Of a stretch of DNA of 21,289 bases, positions 14,229 through 21,289 are shown one piece after another (the stretch's first letter is position 1; the number at the start of each line of letters is the position of its first letter). Location: positions 1 through 21,289 of the forward strand of contig CADAPN010000047.1 of the NCBI GenBank assembly GCA_902789835.1, given 5' to 3'. The notes beneath the pieces are model-generated. The model was not told the origin of the DNA and did not search any database. It saw only the letters and a list, made by a program, of their open reading frames with translations. The DNA comes from Oscillospiraceae bacterium (lineage in GTDB: Bacteria; Bacillota_A; Clostridia; Oscillospirales; Oscillospiraceae). Both the position numbers and the translations under genes were made by a program.

Positions 14229-15110
14229 ATGTCAGAGAAACAGTCAGTCGTCATGAAGCTGAACATCCCCTTCTGCACACGCAGGCCGTCCTTCATCGGA
14301 AGAGGCCTCATCGAGACCGGAAAAACGGATCTGGTTCGCCGCTATGCGCTGGCCCTGGCGCAGGAGCTGGCGGCAAACGGAAAGGAATTTTCCGACTGCC
14401 GTGTGGAAGCGATCCGCCTGGGCGGCGGAACGGCCTCCATTGTGGGCGGAGAAGACTTCGACCGGCTGTGCCGCCTGATCCGGGAGCGTTACGATGTGGC
14501 GGAAGATGCGCCGATCACGATGCGCTGCTCCCCGGCGGATATCAACGGCGCCAACCAGCCTTTTTTCAACCGGAATCATGTGAGTCGCTATGACCTGGAA
14601 TTCTACTCGCTGGAGCCGCAGGACTTTATCCATCTGGATTACCTGAATTATATGGACCAGCTGCCCTACATCTCTTCCGGATTTCTGCGCGCGTCCCAGA
14701 GGCCGGTGATGGGCTTCGTGCTGCTGTACGGGAAAAAGACCGTCTCCCGCTACGGCTTCCGGCGCTCGGTGCTGGAGACGACAAGGCGTCCGGTGAGCCA
14801 TGTACTGCTGCAGAAGTGCGCGGGAACGGACCGGATGAGCGAAGAAGAATGCGCCGCCCAGCTCGCGGAGGCGGCAGAGCTGCTGAAGACGGCGGGGTAT
14901 CACGAATATCTGCCCAGGCGCTGGGCAAAGGAAGGCGGCGAAGACCGGTTCTGGACCATGAGCGCGGCGGGGACGCCGGTGCTGGCTTTCGGCCTCGGCG
15001 CGGTCACAAACATCGACGGCGCGGTCTCCCGCAACACGACGGACCTGGAACGCTATCTGAATTACAGCGGAGACTATGAAGCCATCACCGAGACGGTGAA
15101 ACCGGTTTGA
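14229..15110 (+). CDS. HemW/coproporphyrinogen-oxidase-like protein lacking the radical-SAM cysteine triad
   Basis: A 293-residue protein that resembles the N-terminal part of HemW: LNIPFC at residues 11-16, RLGGGTASIVGGEDFDRLCRL near 63-83 and ITMRCSPADING near 100. HemW has CxxxCxxC after IPF. Here only C16 remains; the next two positions are P20 and I23, so a 4Fe-4S cluster cannot bind in the usual way and S-adenosylmethionine chemistry is unlikely. It is also shorter than HemW (about 375 residues). The start is the ATG at 14229 with GGAGG 7 nt upstream; an in-frame ATG at 14214 lies before that site. Heme binding or chaperoning without catalysis is one possibility, or a new role linked to the exported flavin reductase upstream. 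The function is unknown. Confidence 0.72.
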   Translation: MSEKQSVVMKLNIPFCTRRPSFIGRGLIETGKTDLVRRYALALAQELAANGKEFSDCRVEAIRLGGGTASIVGGEDFDRLCRLIRERYDVAEDAPITMRCSPADINGANQPFFNRNHVSRYDLEFYSLEPQDFIHLDYLNYMDQLPYISSGFLRASQRPVMGFVLLYGKKTVSRYGFRRSVLETTRRPVSHVLLQKCAGTDRMSEEECAAQLAEAAELLKTAGYHEYLPRRWAKEGGEDRFWTMSAAGTPVLAFGLGAVTNIDGAVSRNTTDLERYLNYSGDYEAITETVKPV

Positions 15111-15130
15111 ATTTCAAAGAGAAAACAACA

Positions 15131-15160
15131 ATTGCCCCACCGGGAAACCGGTGGGGCAAT
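15131..15160. terminator. Bidirectional terminator between the HemW-like gene and hflC
   Basis: A perfect 13-bp stem (15131-15143 with 15148-15160, core GCCCCACCGG/CCGGTGGGGC) surrounds a GAAA tetraloop. It lies 20 bp after the HemW-like stop and 35 bp beyond the end of hflC. On the minus strand it is followed by TGTTGTTTTC, so it probably ends the hflKC transcript best. Confidence 0.8.
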
Positions 15161-15194
15161 AACATGGATGGCGCTTTTGGATCCGGTGCCGGCG

Positions 15195-16070
15195 TCAGCC
15201 TTCAAAGTCGCCGTAGAGAATCCGGGCGAGTTCGGAATCCTTGTCCAGCATAACGGTCTTGTTCTCGCCGGTGAGGGATTCCTTCAGCGCGTCAAGCGAC
15301 CGGGTGAAGCTGTAGAAGTCAGCCTTGGCCTCATTGTTGTAGGCCTCCTGAAGGATGCGCATGTACTCGCTCTCGCCTTCGGCAAGAATCGTGGCGGCCT
15401 GCTTTTCGGCCTCGGCCTGCATGACGGTGACCTTGCGGTCGGTCTCGTTGCGGATCTTCTGGGCCTCGGCGGCACCCTCGGCGGTATAGCCGGCGGCGAT
15501 GTTCTCACGCTCGGAGATCATGCGGGTGAAGACGGCGGCCTTGTTGTCCTCCGGAAGATCCAGGGCCTTAATCTCGGACTGGATGATCTCGATGCCGTAG
15601 ACTTGGATATCGGCATTGGCGTCGTCGGTGATGAGCTGGGTGAGGCGCTCGCCTCGGGCGGCGATGATCTCATCCTGGGTCATGCCGGAGATGATCTTCT
15701 TCAGGCTGTTATAGACCGCGGCCTCGATGCGCTCGGCGGCGCGGGCTTCGATGGCGTTCAGCGTCTGAATATAGAGCGTCGGATTGGTCACGCGCCAGAG
15801 CACGTAGTTGTCCGAAATCATGGATTTTTTGTCCTTGGTGATGACGTCGGAGGCCGGAATGTCATAGAGAATCGTCGCGGCGGAGATGCGCTGAATGGAC
15901 TGGATAAAAGGAACCTTCATCTTCAGGCCCGGCGTGTCGACGACGTTCACGATGCGTCCGAACTGACGTACGGCGACGTACTGCTTCGGCTGAACGGTGT
16001 AGAGCGAATTATAGAGCACGAAGACCAGCAGGACCGCGAGGACAAGGGCGATGATTTTTTTCGTAGTCAT
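15195..16070 (-). CDS. hflC: SPFH-domain protease modulator HflC
   Basis: A 291-residue SPFH/band-7 protein. An N-terminal membrane anchor (IIALVLAVLLVFVLYNSLY, residues 6-24) precedes the SPFH domain, which opens with YTVQPKQYVAVRQFGRIV and contains GLKMKVPFIQSIQ. A long Ala/Glu-rich coiled coil (about residues 190-240, with EGAAEAQKIRNETD and AEKQAATILAEGESE) promotes assembly with HflK. The HflKC complex forms a large membrane cage that in other bacteria encloses the FtsH protease and limits its access to substrates. No ftsH is nearby. It follows hflK by 14 bp, with GAGGAG before its ATG, so the two are co-transcribed. It is full length. Confidence 0.92.
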   Translation of the reverse strand: MTTKKIIALVLAVLLVFVLYNSLYTVQPKQYVAVRQFGRIVNVVDTPGLKMKVPFIQSIQRISAATILYDIPASDVITKDKKSMISDNYVLWRVTNPTLYIQTLNAIEARAAERIEAAVYNSLKKIISGMTQDEIIAARGERLTQLITDDANADIQVYGIEIIQSEIKALDLPEDNKAAVFTRMISERENIAAGYTAEGAAEAQKIRNETDRKVTVMQAEAEKQAATILAEGESEYMRILQEAYNNEAKADFYSFTRSLDALKESLTGENKTVMLDKDSELARILYGDFEG

Positions 16071-16084
16071 GGCGATTTCTCCTC

Positions 16085-17125
16085 TCAGTCAGCCGGCGCT
16101 TCGGCCGTGAAGCTCTCCAGAGGCAGCATGGTCTGGGTGCTGCCATCGGTGATGACGACCTTCAGATCGGGAAGCACACTCTCCAGCGCCTCGTAGAACA
16201 TGCGCTGCTTGGTGATAAGCGGATTCTGGGCGTACTGCTCATACATGGCGTTGAAGCGGGCCACCTGGCCTTCGGCCTCGGCGATACGGGCGGCCTTCTG
16301 CGCCTCGGCGGTCTGGACGATGCGGTCAGCCTGGGCCTCGGCCGCGGGGATCTGCTCGTTTTCATACTTGCGGGCCTGGTTGATCTTGGTCTCGGCGGAC
16401 TGCTTGGCCGTTTCGACCTCCTTGAAAGCGGCGACGATCTCTCTGGTGGGCGGGGCCGCGTCCTGGATGGTGATGTTCACGATCTGAATTCCGATATCCT
16501 GATCCTGCAGATCCTTGACAATCTTTTCCTTGACATCGGCCTGAATGGCACTCTTGCCGGTGGTCATGGCCTCGTCAACGGTGTAATTGATGACCGTGCT
16601 GCGGATGCTGGCCAGGGCAATGTTGTGGAGAATCAGCTCCGGGTTCTGGGAGTTAAACAGATAGGCCACGGGATCGCTGACCTTATACTCCATATAGAAG
16701 TCGATGTTGATCAGGTTGAAGTCCTTGGTGATCATGATCCCGTCAAACGAGTTCGTGATGTTCTGCCCGCCCGAGCTCACGGAATATCCGATGCCGGTGC
16801 CGTGGGTGGTGATGTCCACCATGTGGACCTGCTGCAGATAGGGAATCTTGAAGTACAGACCGGCGGTGTTGGTGCGAAGAACCTTCCCGAACATGGTGAC
16901 GACGGCGTTTTCCTGCTCGCTGACATTATAATAGGAACCCATCACCGTGCCGAGCAGCACCAGCACCAGCACGGCAATGACGACACGCCGCAGAATCTTC
17001 TTCACATTCACCTCCGGCCTGTTCCGGCGCGGCGGGGTACCGCTGCCTCCGGGCGGCGTGCCGCCTACATCCCGGAACTGGCCGTCCCGGAATTCGCGGC
17101 CCTGAAAGCCTTTGAAATCAGGCAT
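16085..17125 (-). CDS. hflK: SPFH-domain protease modulator HflK
   Basis: A 346-residue partner of HflC. A cytoplasmic head rich in Gly, Pro and Arg (residues 1-40, with PPGGSGTPPRRNRP) is followed by one membrane helix (VVIAVLVLVLLGTVMGSYY), then the SPFH domain (VSEQENAVVTMFGKVL, TAGLYFKIPYLQQVH) and a long coiled coil (AETKINQARKYENEQI, AQADRIVQTAEAQKAARIAE). The head is a reduced form of the Gly-rich N-terminus of HflK. I start it at the ATG at 17125, since GAGGAGGG ends 7 nt upstream; the TTG at 17131 is too close to that site. It is first in the two-gene unit, with a promoter at 17156-17184, divergent from galK. Confidence 0.92.
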   Translation of the reverse strand: MPDFKGFQGREFRDGQFRDVGGTPPGGSGTPPRRNRPEVNVKKILRRVVIAVLVLVLLGTVMGSYYNVSEQENAVVTMFGKVLRTNTAGLYFKIPYLQQVHMVDITTHGTGIGYSVSSGGQNITNSFDGIMITKDFNLINIDFYMEYKVSDPVAYLFNSQNPELILHNIALASIRSTVINYTVDEAMTTGKSAIQADVKEKIVKDLQDQDIGIQIVNITIQDAAPPTREIVAAFKEVETAKQSAETKINQARKYENEQIPAAEAQADRIVQTAEAQKAARIAEAEGQVARFNAMYEQYAQNPLITKQRMFYEALESVLPDLKVVITDGSTQTMLPLESFTAEAPAD

Positions 17126-17155
17126 TTGCAACCCTCCTCTGGTTTTGTTTTCCGT

Positions 17156-17184
17156 ATTCTATCATATTGTGAGAAAAAAGACAA
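17156..17184 (-). promoter_or_regulatory. Promoter for hflK-hflC
   Basis: On the minus strand TTGTCT (17184-17179) and TAGAAT (17161-17156) are 17 bp apart. The predicted start is near 17149, about 24 nt before the hflK ATG, with the ribosome binding site between. An overlapping TATGAT four bases upstream is an alternative -10 box. Confidence 0.7.
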
Positions 17185-17247
17185 GAACAACAGGACGCAG
17201 GACTTGTGAGCGGGAAGGGCAAGAGAGCGCAGGCAAAGAGAAGGCGC

Positions 17248-17276
17248 TTGACCTCGGGATGGGACTGTGATATCCT
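17248..17276 (+). promoter_or_regulatory. Extended -10 promoter for galK-galT
   Basis: TTGACC (17248-17253) and TATCCT (17271-17276) are 17 bp apart, with TGA directly before the -10 box. The predicted start near 17283 gives a leader of about 73 nt. No clear operator palindrome is seen around it, so regulation by galactose is not evident from the sequence. Confidence 0.68.
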
Positions 17277-17355
17277 GAAACAGTGCTGTCCGGAATCCCG
17301 GATACACGGGTATGGAATATCCAAAACAAAATGATCATATACAGGAGATATCACA

Positions 17356-18540
17356 ATGATGTATGAAGCTTTGAAAGAGCGCTTTGCCGAGGTGTTCGGT
17401 ACGGCACCGGCGCTGCTGTTCTCCGCCCCCGGCCGGGCCGAGCTCTGCGGAAACCACACCGACCATCAGTGCGGAATGATTCTGGCGGCGTCCATCAATC
17501 TCGAAACGGTCGCTGCGGTGCGGCCTGCGGCGGAACCAAGGATCCGTCTGCTTTCCGAGGGCTATCCGATGTGCGAAGTGGATCTGAGCCAACTGGCACC
17601 CGAAGAGGAGGAAAAGGAGAGCACGGCGGCGCTGATCCGCGGCGTGGCGGCAGGCTTCGCCGGGAAGGGCTTCCGGCCGGTGGGCTTCGACGCCTGCGTC
17701 TGCTCCAATGTTCTGGCGGGAAGCGGGCTTTCCTCTTCGGCGGCCTTCGAGATCCTTTTGGGCACCATCGAAAACCACCTGACCGACGCGCAGCTTCCGG
17801 CCATGGAGCTGGCAAAGATCGGCCAGATGGCGGAAAACCGCTATTTCGGCAAGCCCTCCGGCCTGCTGGATCAGGCGGCGGCGGCATCCGGCGGCGTCGT
17901 GTACATCGATTTTGCACCGGGAAAAGAGCCCGTTGCCGAGACCATCGACATCAACTTTGAAGAGTACGGATATGCCCTGGTGGTAATTGACAGCGGCGCG
18001 GATCACGCGGGACTCACGGACGACTATGCGTCGATTCCGAAGGAACTGCACAAGGTCTGCGATTTCTTCGGAAAAGAAGTTCTGCGTGAGGTCGACGAGC
18101 GGCTGTTCTACGAGAAGCTTCCGGAAGTCCGGGCGGCTGCGGGGGATCGCGCGGTTCTGCGCGCGATGCATATTTACGATGAGAACCGGCGCGTCCACAT
18201 GGCCCGTGCGGCGCTGAAATGCGGGGACATGGAGACCTTCCTGCGGGAGGTGAACGGCTCCGGCCGTTCGTCCCAGCTCCTGCTCCAGAACATCATCCCG
18301 CGGAAAGCCTCTGACCGTCAGGCCCTGAGCTATGCCCTGGCCTGTGCCGAGAGGCTGCTGGAAGGAGAAGGCGGCTGCCGGGTCCACGGCGGCGGCTTTG
18401 CCGGGACGATCCAGGCCTTTGTTCCGCTGAACCGTGTGGATGCGTTCTGTGCCGAGATGGACCGCCTGCTGGGCGCGAAGAGCTGCCACAGACTCTCGAT
18501 CCGTCCGGTGGGCGGCGTGCTGCTGGAGGTGCTGGAATGA
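17356..18540 (+). CDS. galK: Galactokinase
   Basis: A 394-residue GHMP-family kinase, close to the usual 380-400. It phosphorylates galactose at C1 with ATP, the first committed step of the Leloir pathway. The substrate motif near the start reads SAPGRAELCGNHTDHQ (about residues 23-38), a variant of GRVNLIGEHTDY in which Asn replaces the Glu; I recall this form from Firmicutes galactokinases. The ATP-binding motif GSGLSSSAA is at residues 122-130, and the third GHMP motif GCRVHGGGFAGTIQAFVP is near residue 345. A GGAG site precedes ATG 17356; ATG 17359 is the next codon and could also serve. Its stop overlaps the galT start (ATGA at 18537-18540), so translation of the two is coupled. No galE or mutarotase gene is in the window. 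Confidence 0.95.
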   Translation: MMYEALKERFAEVFGTAPALLFSAPGRAELCGNHTDHQCGMILAASINLETVAAVRPAAEPRIRLLSEGYPMCEVDLSQLAPEEEEKESTAALIRGVAAGFAGKGFRPVGFDACVCSNVLAGSGLSSSAAFEILLGTIENHLTDAQLPAMELAKIGQMAENRYFGKPSGLLDQAAAASGGVVYIDFAPGKEPVAETIDINFEEYGYALVVIDSGADHAGLTDDYASIPKELHKVCDFFGKEVLREVDERLFYEKLPEVRAAAGDRAVLRAMHIYDENRRVHMARAALKCGDMETFLREVNGSGRSSQLLLQNIIPRKASDRQALSYALACAERLLEGEGGCRVHGGGFAGTIQAFVPLNRVDAFCAEMDRLLGAKSCHRLSIRPVGGVLLEVLE

Positions 18541-20036
18541 GTGCGAAGGTCAATCCCGCCCTGCTGGGGCTGCTGAACTACGCGGAGAAGAAGGGCCTGA
18601 TCGAGGCCTGTGACCGGACCTACTGCCGCAACCGCCTGCTGCAGATGCTGCAGCTCGACGCCCCGGACGAGGGGGAAGAGGCGCTGGACGCGCCGCTGGC
18701 GGAGCTGCTGGGGATCCTGACGGATTCAGCCGTGGAGCGCGGCCTCATCGCCGACGGCGTGGTCACCAGGGACCTGCTGGACAGCCTGCTGATGGAGGCG
18801 GTGACGCCGTTTCCGCATGAGGTGCGCAGAACCTTCGCCGGGAAGTATAAAGAAAGTGCCCTTGCGGCGACGGACTGGTTCTACGCCTTCAGCTGCGACA
18901 CCAACTACATCCGCCGCGACCGGATTGCCCGGGATAAAAAGTGGGTCTACAACGGGCCCTACGGCGCGCTGGACATCACCATCAATCTCTCCAAGCCGGA
19001 AAAGGACCCGCGGGCCATCGCGGCCGCCAAGCTCCTTCCGCAGACGGACTATCCGAAGTGCCAGCTCTGCGCCGAAAACGAGGGCTATGCCGGACGGCTG
19101 AACCATCCGGGACGTTCCAACCACCGCCTGGTGCCGCTGAAGATCGCGGGAGAAGACTGGTTCTTCCAGTATTCGCCGTATGTCTATTACAATGAACACT
19201 GCATCGTCTTCAACAGCCGCCATACCCCGATGAAGGTCGACCGGGCGGCGTTCGAGAAGCTCTTCAGCTTCCTGACCCAGTTCCCGCATTACTTTGTCGG
19301 CTCCAATGCAGACCTGCCCATCGTGGGCGGCTCGATTCTAAGCCACGACCACTTCCAGGGCGGGCATTATGAGTTCGCCATGGCGAGAGCCGAGGTGGAA
19401 GAGGAGTATTCCTTCCGAGACTTCCCGGATGTAAGGGCGGGTATTGTCCGCTGGCCGATGTCGGTGCTGCGTCTGAGAGGGGCCGACCCGACGCGGGTGA
19501 TTGACCTGGCCGAGCGGGTGCTGACGCACTGGCGCGGCTACAGCGACGAGAGTGTGTTTGTCCTGGCGGAGACGGACGGCGTGCCGCACAACACCATCAC
19601 GCCCATCGGACGCCGACGCGGGGAGGACTATGAGCTGGACCTGGTGCTGCGCAACAACATCACCACCGACGAGTTCCCCCTCGGCGTGTACCACCCGCAT
19701 CAGGAGCTGCACCATATCAAGAAGGAAAACATCGGTCTCATTGAGGTCATGGGCCTCGCGGTACTTCCGGCTAGACTCCTGACGGAGCTGGATGAACTGA
19801 AAAAGGCGATGCTTTCCGGCGCGGACCTGAGAGCGAATGAGCACACGGCCGTGCATGCCGACTGGGCGGAGGAGATCCTGAGCAGACGCCCCTTCAACGC
19901 GGAGAACGCCGAAGCGGTTCTGCAGGAGGAGGTCGGAGCGGTCTTCGAGAAGGTGCTTGAGGACGCGGGCGTCTTCAAGCGCGACGAGAAAGGCCGGGCG
20001 GCTTTCCGCCGCTTCCTTGACAGCGTGAACGGATAA
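18537..20036 (+). CDS. galT: UDP-glucose--hexose-1-phosphate uridylyltransferase, type II
   Basis: A 499-residue GalT of the larger Firmicutes class (about 490-510 residues, against 350 for the E. coli type). It exchanges UMP between UDP-glucose and galactose-1-phosphate, the step after galactokinase. Visible marks are AATDWFYAFSCDTNYIRRDRI near residue 105, the NHPGRSNHRLVPL and WFFQYSPYVYYNEHCIVF segments near 190-225, and the catalytic block SHDHFQGG, with H270 and H272 spaced as in the H-x-H-x-Q signature and H272 the likely nucleophile. Later segments (GVPHNTITPIGRR, DEFPLGVYHPHQELHHIKKENIGLIEVMG) fit the same class. The start overlaps the galK stop by 4 bp and no separate promoter is needed. 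A hairpin terminator follows. Confidence 0.95.
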   Translation: MSAKVNPALLGLLNYAEKKGLIEACDRTYCRNRLLQMLQLDAPDEGEEALDAPLAELLGILTDSAVERGLIADGVVTRDLLDSLLMEAVTPFPHEVRRTFAGKYKESALAATDWFYAFSCDTNYIRRDRIARDKKWVYNGPYGALDITINLSKPEKDPRAIAAAKLLPQTDYPKCQLCAENEGYAGRLNHPGRSNHRLVPLKIAGEDWFFQYSPYVYYNEHCIVFNSRHTPMKVDRAAFEKLFSFLTQFPHYFVGSNADLPIVGGSILSHDHFQGGHYEFAMARAEVEEEYSFRDFPDVRAGIVRWPMSVLRLRGADPTRVIDLAERVLTHWRGYSDESVFVLAETDGVPHNTITPIGRRRGEDYELDLVLRNNITTDEFPLGVYHPHQELHHIKKENIGLIEVMGLAVLPARLLTELDELKKAMLSGADLRANEHTAVHADWAEEILSRRPFNAENAEAVLQEEVGAVFEKVLEDAGVFKRDEKGRAAFRRFLDSVNG

Positions 20037-20050
20037 AACAGAAGAGACTA

Positions 20051-20083
20051 AAAAACAGGGCAGCGGATTCTTCCGCTGCCCTG
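20051..20083. terminator. Terminator between galT and the panE-like gene
   Basis: CAGGGCAGCGGA (20056-20067) and TCCGCTGCCCTG (20072-20083) form a perfect 12-bp stem with a TTCT loop. On the minus strand the stem is followed by six T, a textbook terminator for the panE-like gene. On the plus strand there is no T-run, but the stable stem 19 bp after galT could still end that transcript. Confidence 0.85.
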
Positions 20084-20140
20084 ATGACATTAGACCGCTT
20101 TCATATTTACCGGGCTGCCTCGGCCCGGGTGGAAACCGGC

Positions 20141-21097
20141 TTATTTCAGATACTGCCGGTCATAGTTGCCCTGGATGGCCTTGACCATGACGGTGAGAAG
20201 GTCGTTGACCGGAGTCGGAATGCCAAACTGTTTGCCGTACTCGGAGAGCTTGCCGTTGAGGACTTCGATCTCGGTCTGACGGTGGTTGATGAGCATATCC
20301 TGGGCCATGGAGGGATAGTAGTCGCCCATGTTGTCGATGAAGTTCTTCAGGTGGGTGTTCTCAAACTCCACAGGGTCAAAGGGAACGCCCTTTGCCGTGG
20401 CAATGGCGCAGGCTTCGCGCACGACACCGCGGAAGAGCTCCATGCCGTAGGGATCCTGGGCAACCTCGAAGATCTTCAGGCGCAGCAGCGCGCAGACGGT
20501 GTTGACGGTGCAGTTGATGATGACCTTCTTCCAGATGTTGGGACGGTCGTCTTCGTTGAATTCGGCACGGCAGCCGCCCTTGGTGAAGACCTCGGCCAGG
20601 TGCTTTCCGGCCTTGTCGGTGACGGGGCCGTTTTCCAGCGCGCCGAAGTGGACCAGGGTGCCCTCGACCTCGGTGGAGACACAGCAGCCGGGCTCCTTGA
20701 GCTGGGTGCCCAGGGCGCCGGAGCCGCAGAGAATGCGGTTGGCCGGGAAGTGACTGAGCAGAATGTCGTCATTGCCGAGACCGTTGATGAGCGAGACGAG
20801 AACCGTGTCCGGTCCGATGCAGGGCATCGCGCTCTGGACGGCGCTGTCCAGCTGGGTGGCCTTGGTAACGAAGATCACGATGTCCATGATGCCGATGTCG
20901 TCGGCAGTATAGGCGGTCTTGAAGCCGTCCAGATGGTAATGGGTGTCGGGATAGACGATGAACTCCAGGCCGTCTTTGGCGACCTTGTCCATGTGGGCCT
21001 GATAGCGGTCCACCAGGGTGATGTCCGCGCCGCCCTTGCGCAGGTATCCGGCGAAGCAGCTTCCGGCTGCACCGCAGCCGATCATGGCAATTTTCAT
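20141..21097 (-). CDS. panE: 2-dehydropantoate 2-reductase family protein (ketopantoate reductase)
   Basis: A 318-residue NADPH-dependent reductase of the ApbA/PanE family, of normal length. An N-terminal Rossmann fold shows MKIAMIGCGAAGSCFAGYL (GxGxxG, residues 7-12), then VIFVTKATQLDSAV and SLINGLGNDDIL. The catalytic lysine block appears as IWKKVIINCTVNTVCALL (KxxxN pattern) and the late acidic residue lies in NHRQTEIEVLNGKL, both intact. In pantothenate synthesis it reduces ketopantoate to pantoate. Many clostridia have several paralogs acting on other 2-oxoacids, and no panB or panC gene is here, so the exact substrate is uncertain. AGGAGG precedes the ATG. The leader contains the hairpin at 21154-21184; I find no convincing promoter. 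It ends at a strong terminator shared with galT. Confidence 0.88.
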   Translation of the reverse strand: MKIAMIGCGAAGSCFAGYLRKGGADITLVDRYQAHMDKVAKDGLEFIVYPDTHYHLDGFKTAYTADDIGIMDIVIFVTKATQLDSAVQSAMPCIGPDTVLVSLINGLGNDDILLSHFPANRILCGSGALGTQLKEPGCCVSTEVEGTLVHFGALENGPVTDKAGKHLAEVFTKGGCRAEFNEDDRPNIWKKVIINCTVNTVCALLRLKIFEVAQDPYGMELFRGVVREACAIATAKGVPFDPVEFENTHLKNFIDNMGDYYPSMAQDMLINHRQTEIEVLNGKLSEYGKQFGIPTPVNDLLTVMVKAIQGNYDRQYLK

Positions 21098-21153
21098 GTT
21101 TAAGATTCCTCCTGAAAAATGATGATTGGGAGATACAAAGAAAGAATGCCCGG

Positions 21154-21184
21154 CTCTTCACCCCGCCTCCGGCGGGGTGAAGAG
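21154..21184. repeat. Perfect 14-bp hairpin upstream of the panE-like gene
   Basis: CTCTTCACCCCGCC (21154-21167) and GGCGGGGTGAAGAG (21171-21184) pair perfectly around a 3-nt TCC loop. There is no T-run on either side. It could end a transcript entering from the right, act in the panE leader, or mark the border of the AT-richer segment that begins immediately after it. Confidence 0.75.
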
Positions 21185-21289
21185 GGAGAATTTGGCGCTT
21201 TAGCTTGACAAAACCCCTGGTTCTACCAGGGGTGGATAAGAAAATTGGCAAATAAAAAGCCTCCAAGTATCTGATTTGATGGTTTGCCG
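21185..21289. other. AT-richer right-edge segment with a hairpin; possible insertion-sequence end
   Basis: Composition changes here to clearly lower GC than the rest of the window. CCCCTGG (21214-21220) and CCAGGGG (21226-21232) form a 7-bp hairpin with the loop TTCTA, with TTGACA just before it at 21205-21210. No coding region is supported. A hairpin in a non-coding, AT-rich flank resembles the subterminal hairpins of IS200/IS605-type elements, but no transposase is visible and the window ends here. It may equally be an ordinary intergenic region. Confidence 0.3.

Noticed and set aside
15132..16196. 354-codon plus-strand frame opposite hflC/hflK
   Set aside because: Antisense shadow starting inside the terminator hairpin. 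It is low-complexity and has no motifs.
20084..21103. 339-codon frame opposite the panE-like gene
   Set aside because: Antisense shadow of a clear Rossmann-fold reductase. It also begins inside the terminator stem at 20072-20083.
20769..21266. 165-codon minus-strand frame reaching into the right edge, with a TTGGAGG site before a TTG
   Set aside because: It runs through two hairpins and then overlaps the panE-like gene in another frame. The peptide is basic and unlike any family I know.

Overview
The window looks like chromosome from an anaerobic Bacillota of the Clostridia type, probably a gut organism. The reasons are the tail of a pyruvate:ferredoxin oxidoreductase, the type II GalT paired with a Firmicutes-style GalK, an AGCS amino-acid/sodium symporter, strong AGGAGG ribosome binding sites and sigma-70 promoters with 17-bp spacers, in a fairly GC-rich background. 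The genus cannot be named from sequence alone. I see no tRNA, rRNA, CRISPR array or prophage. The only hint of a mobile element is a more AT-rich, hairpin-bearing stretch at the extreme right edge.

Layout, left to right. (1) End of a PFOR gene with its terminator. (2) ybaK (Cys-tRNA(Pro) deacylase) followed by a DUF1653-DEDDh exonuclease fusion. (3) A minus-strand cluster read right to left: a membrane GGDEF protein, a PF03773-type permease and a secreted DUF362 protein. (4) An AGCS symporter divergent from a KDG-kinase-like PfkB kinase, each with a clear promoter. (5) A minus-strand pair: an E2-like acyltransferase without a lipoyl domain, followed by an AMP-forming acyl-CoA ligase. (6) A LysR regulator divergent from a large Tat-exported FAD/FMN reductase that is interrupted by a frameshift, then a HemW-like protein that has lost two of its three radical-SAM cysteines. 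(7) hflK-hflC, divergent from galK-galT. (8) A ketopantoate-reductase-family gene, then the right edge with two strong hairpins.

The most interesting part is region 6. A perfect 10-3-10 palindrome lies between overlapping divergent promoters, centred about 66 bp upstream of the predicted reductase start point, where a LysR protein would be expected to sit. The reductase has the build of the exported flavoprotein reductases used by gut anaerobes to respire small organic acceptors: Tat signal, FAD_binding_2 domain and a C-terminal FMN-binding domain. Its substrate cannot be told from the sequence. As written, its frame breaks near position 12278, so the gene is either inactivated or carries a sequence error.

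Other points of note are the GGDEF gene, whose only good ribosome binding site sits 8 nt before an ATT codon; the E2-like enzyme, with Glu in place of the catalytic His; and the grouping of a secreted DUF362 protein with a permease and a GGDEF protein. The rest, including galKT, hflKC, ybaK and panE, is ordinary housekeeping.
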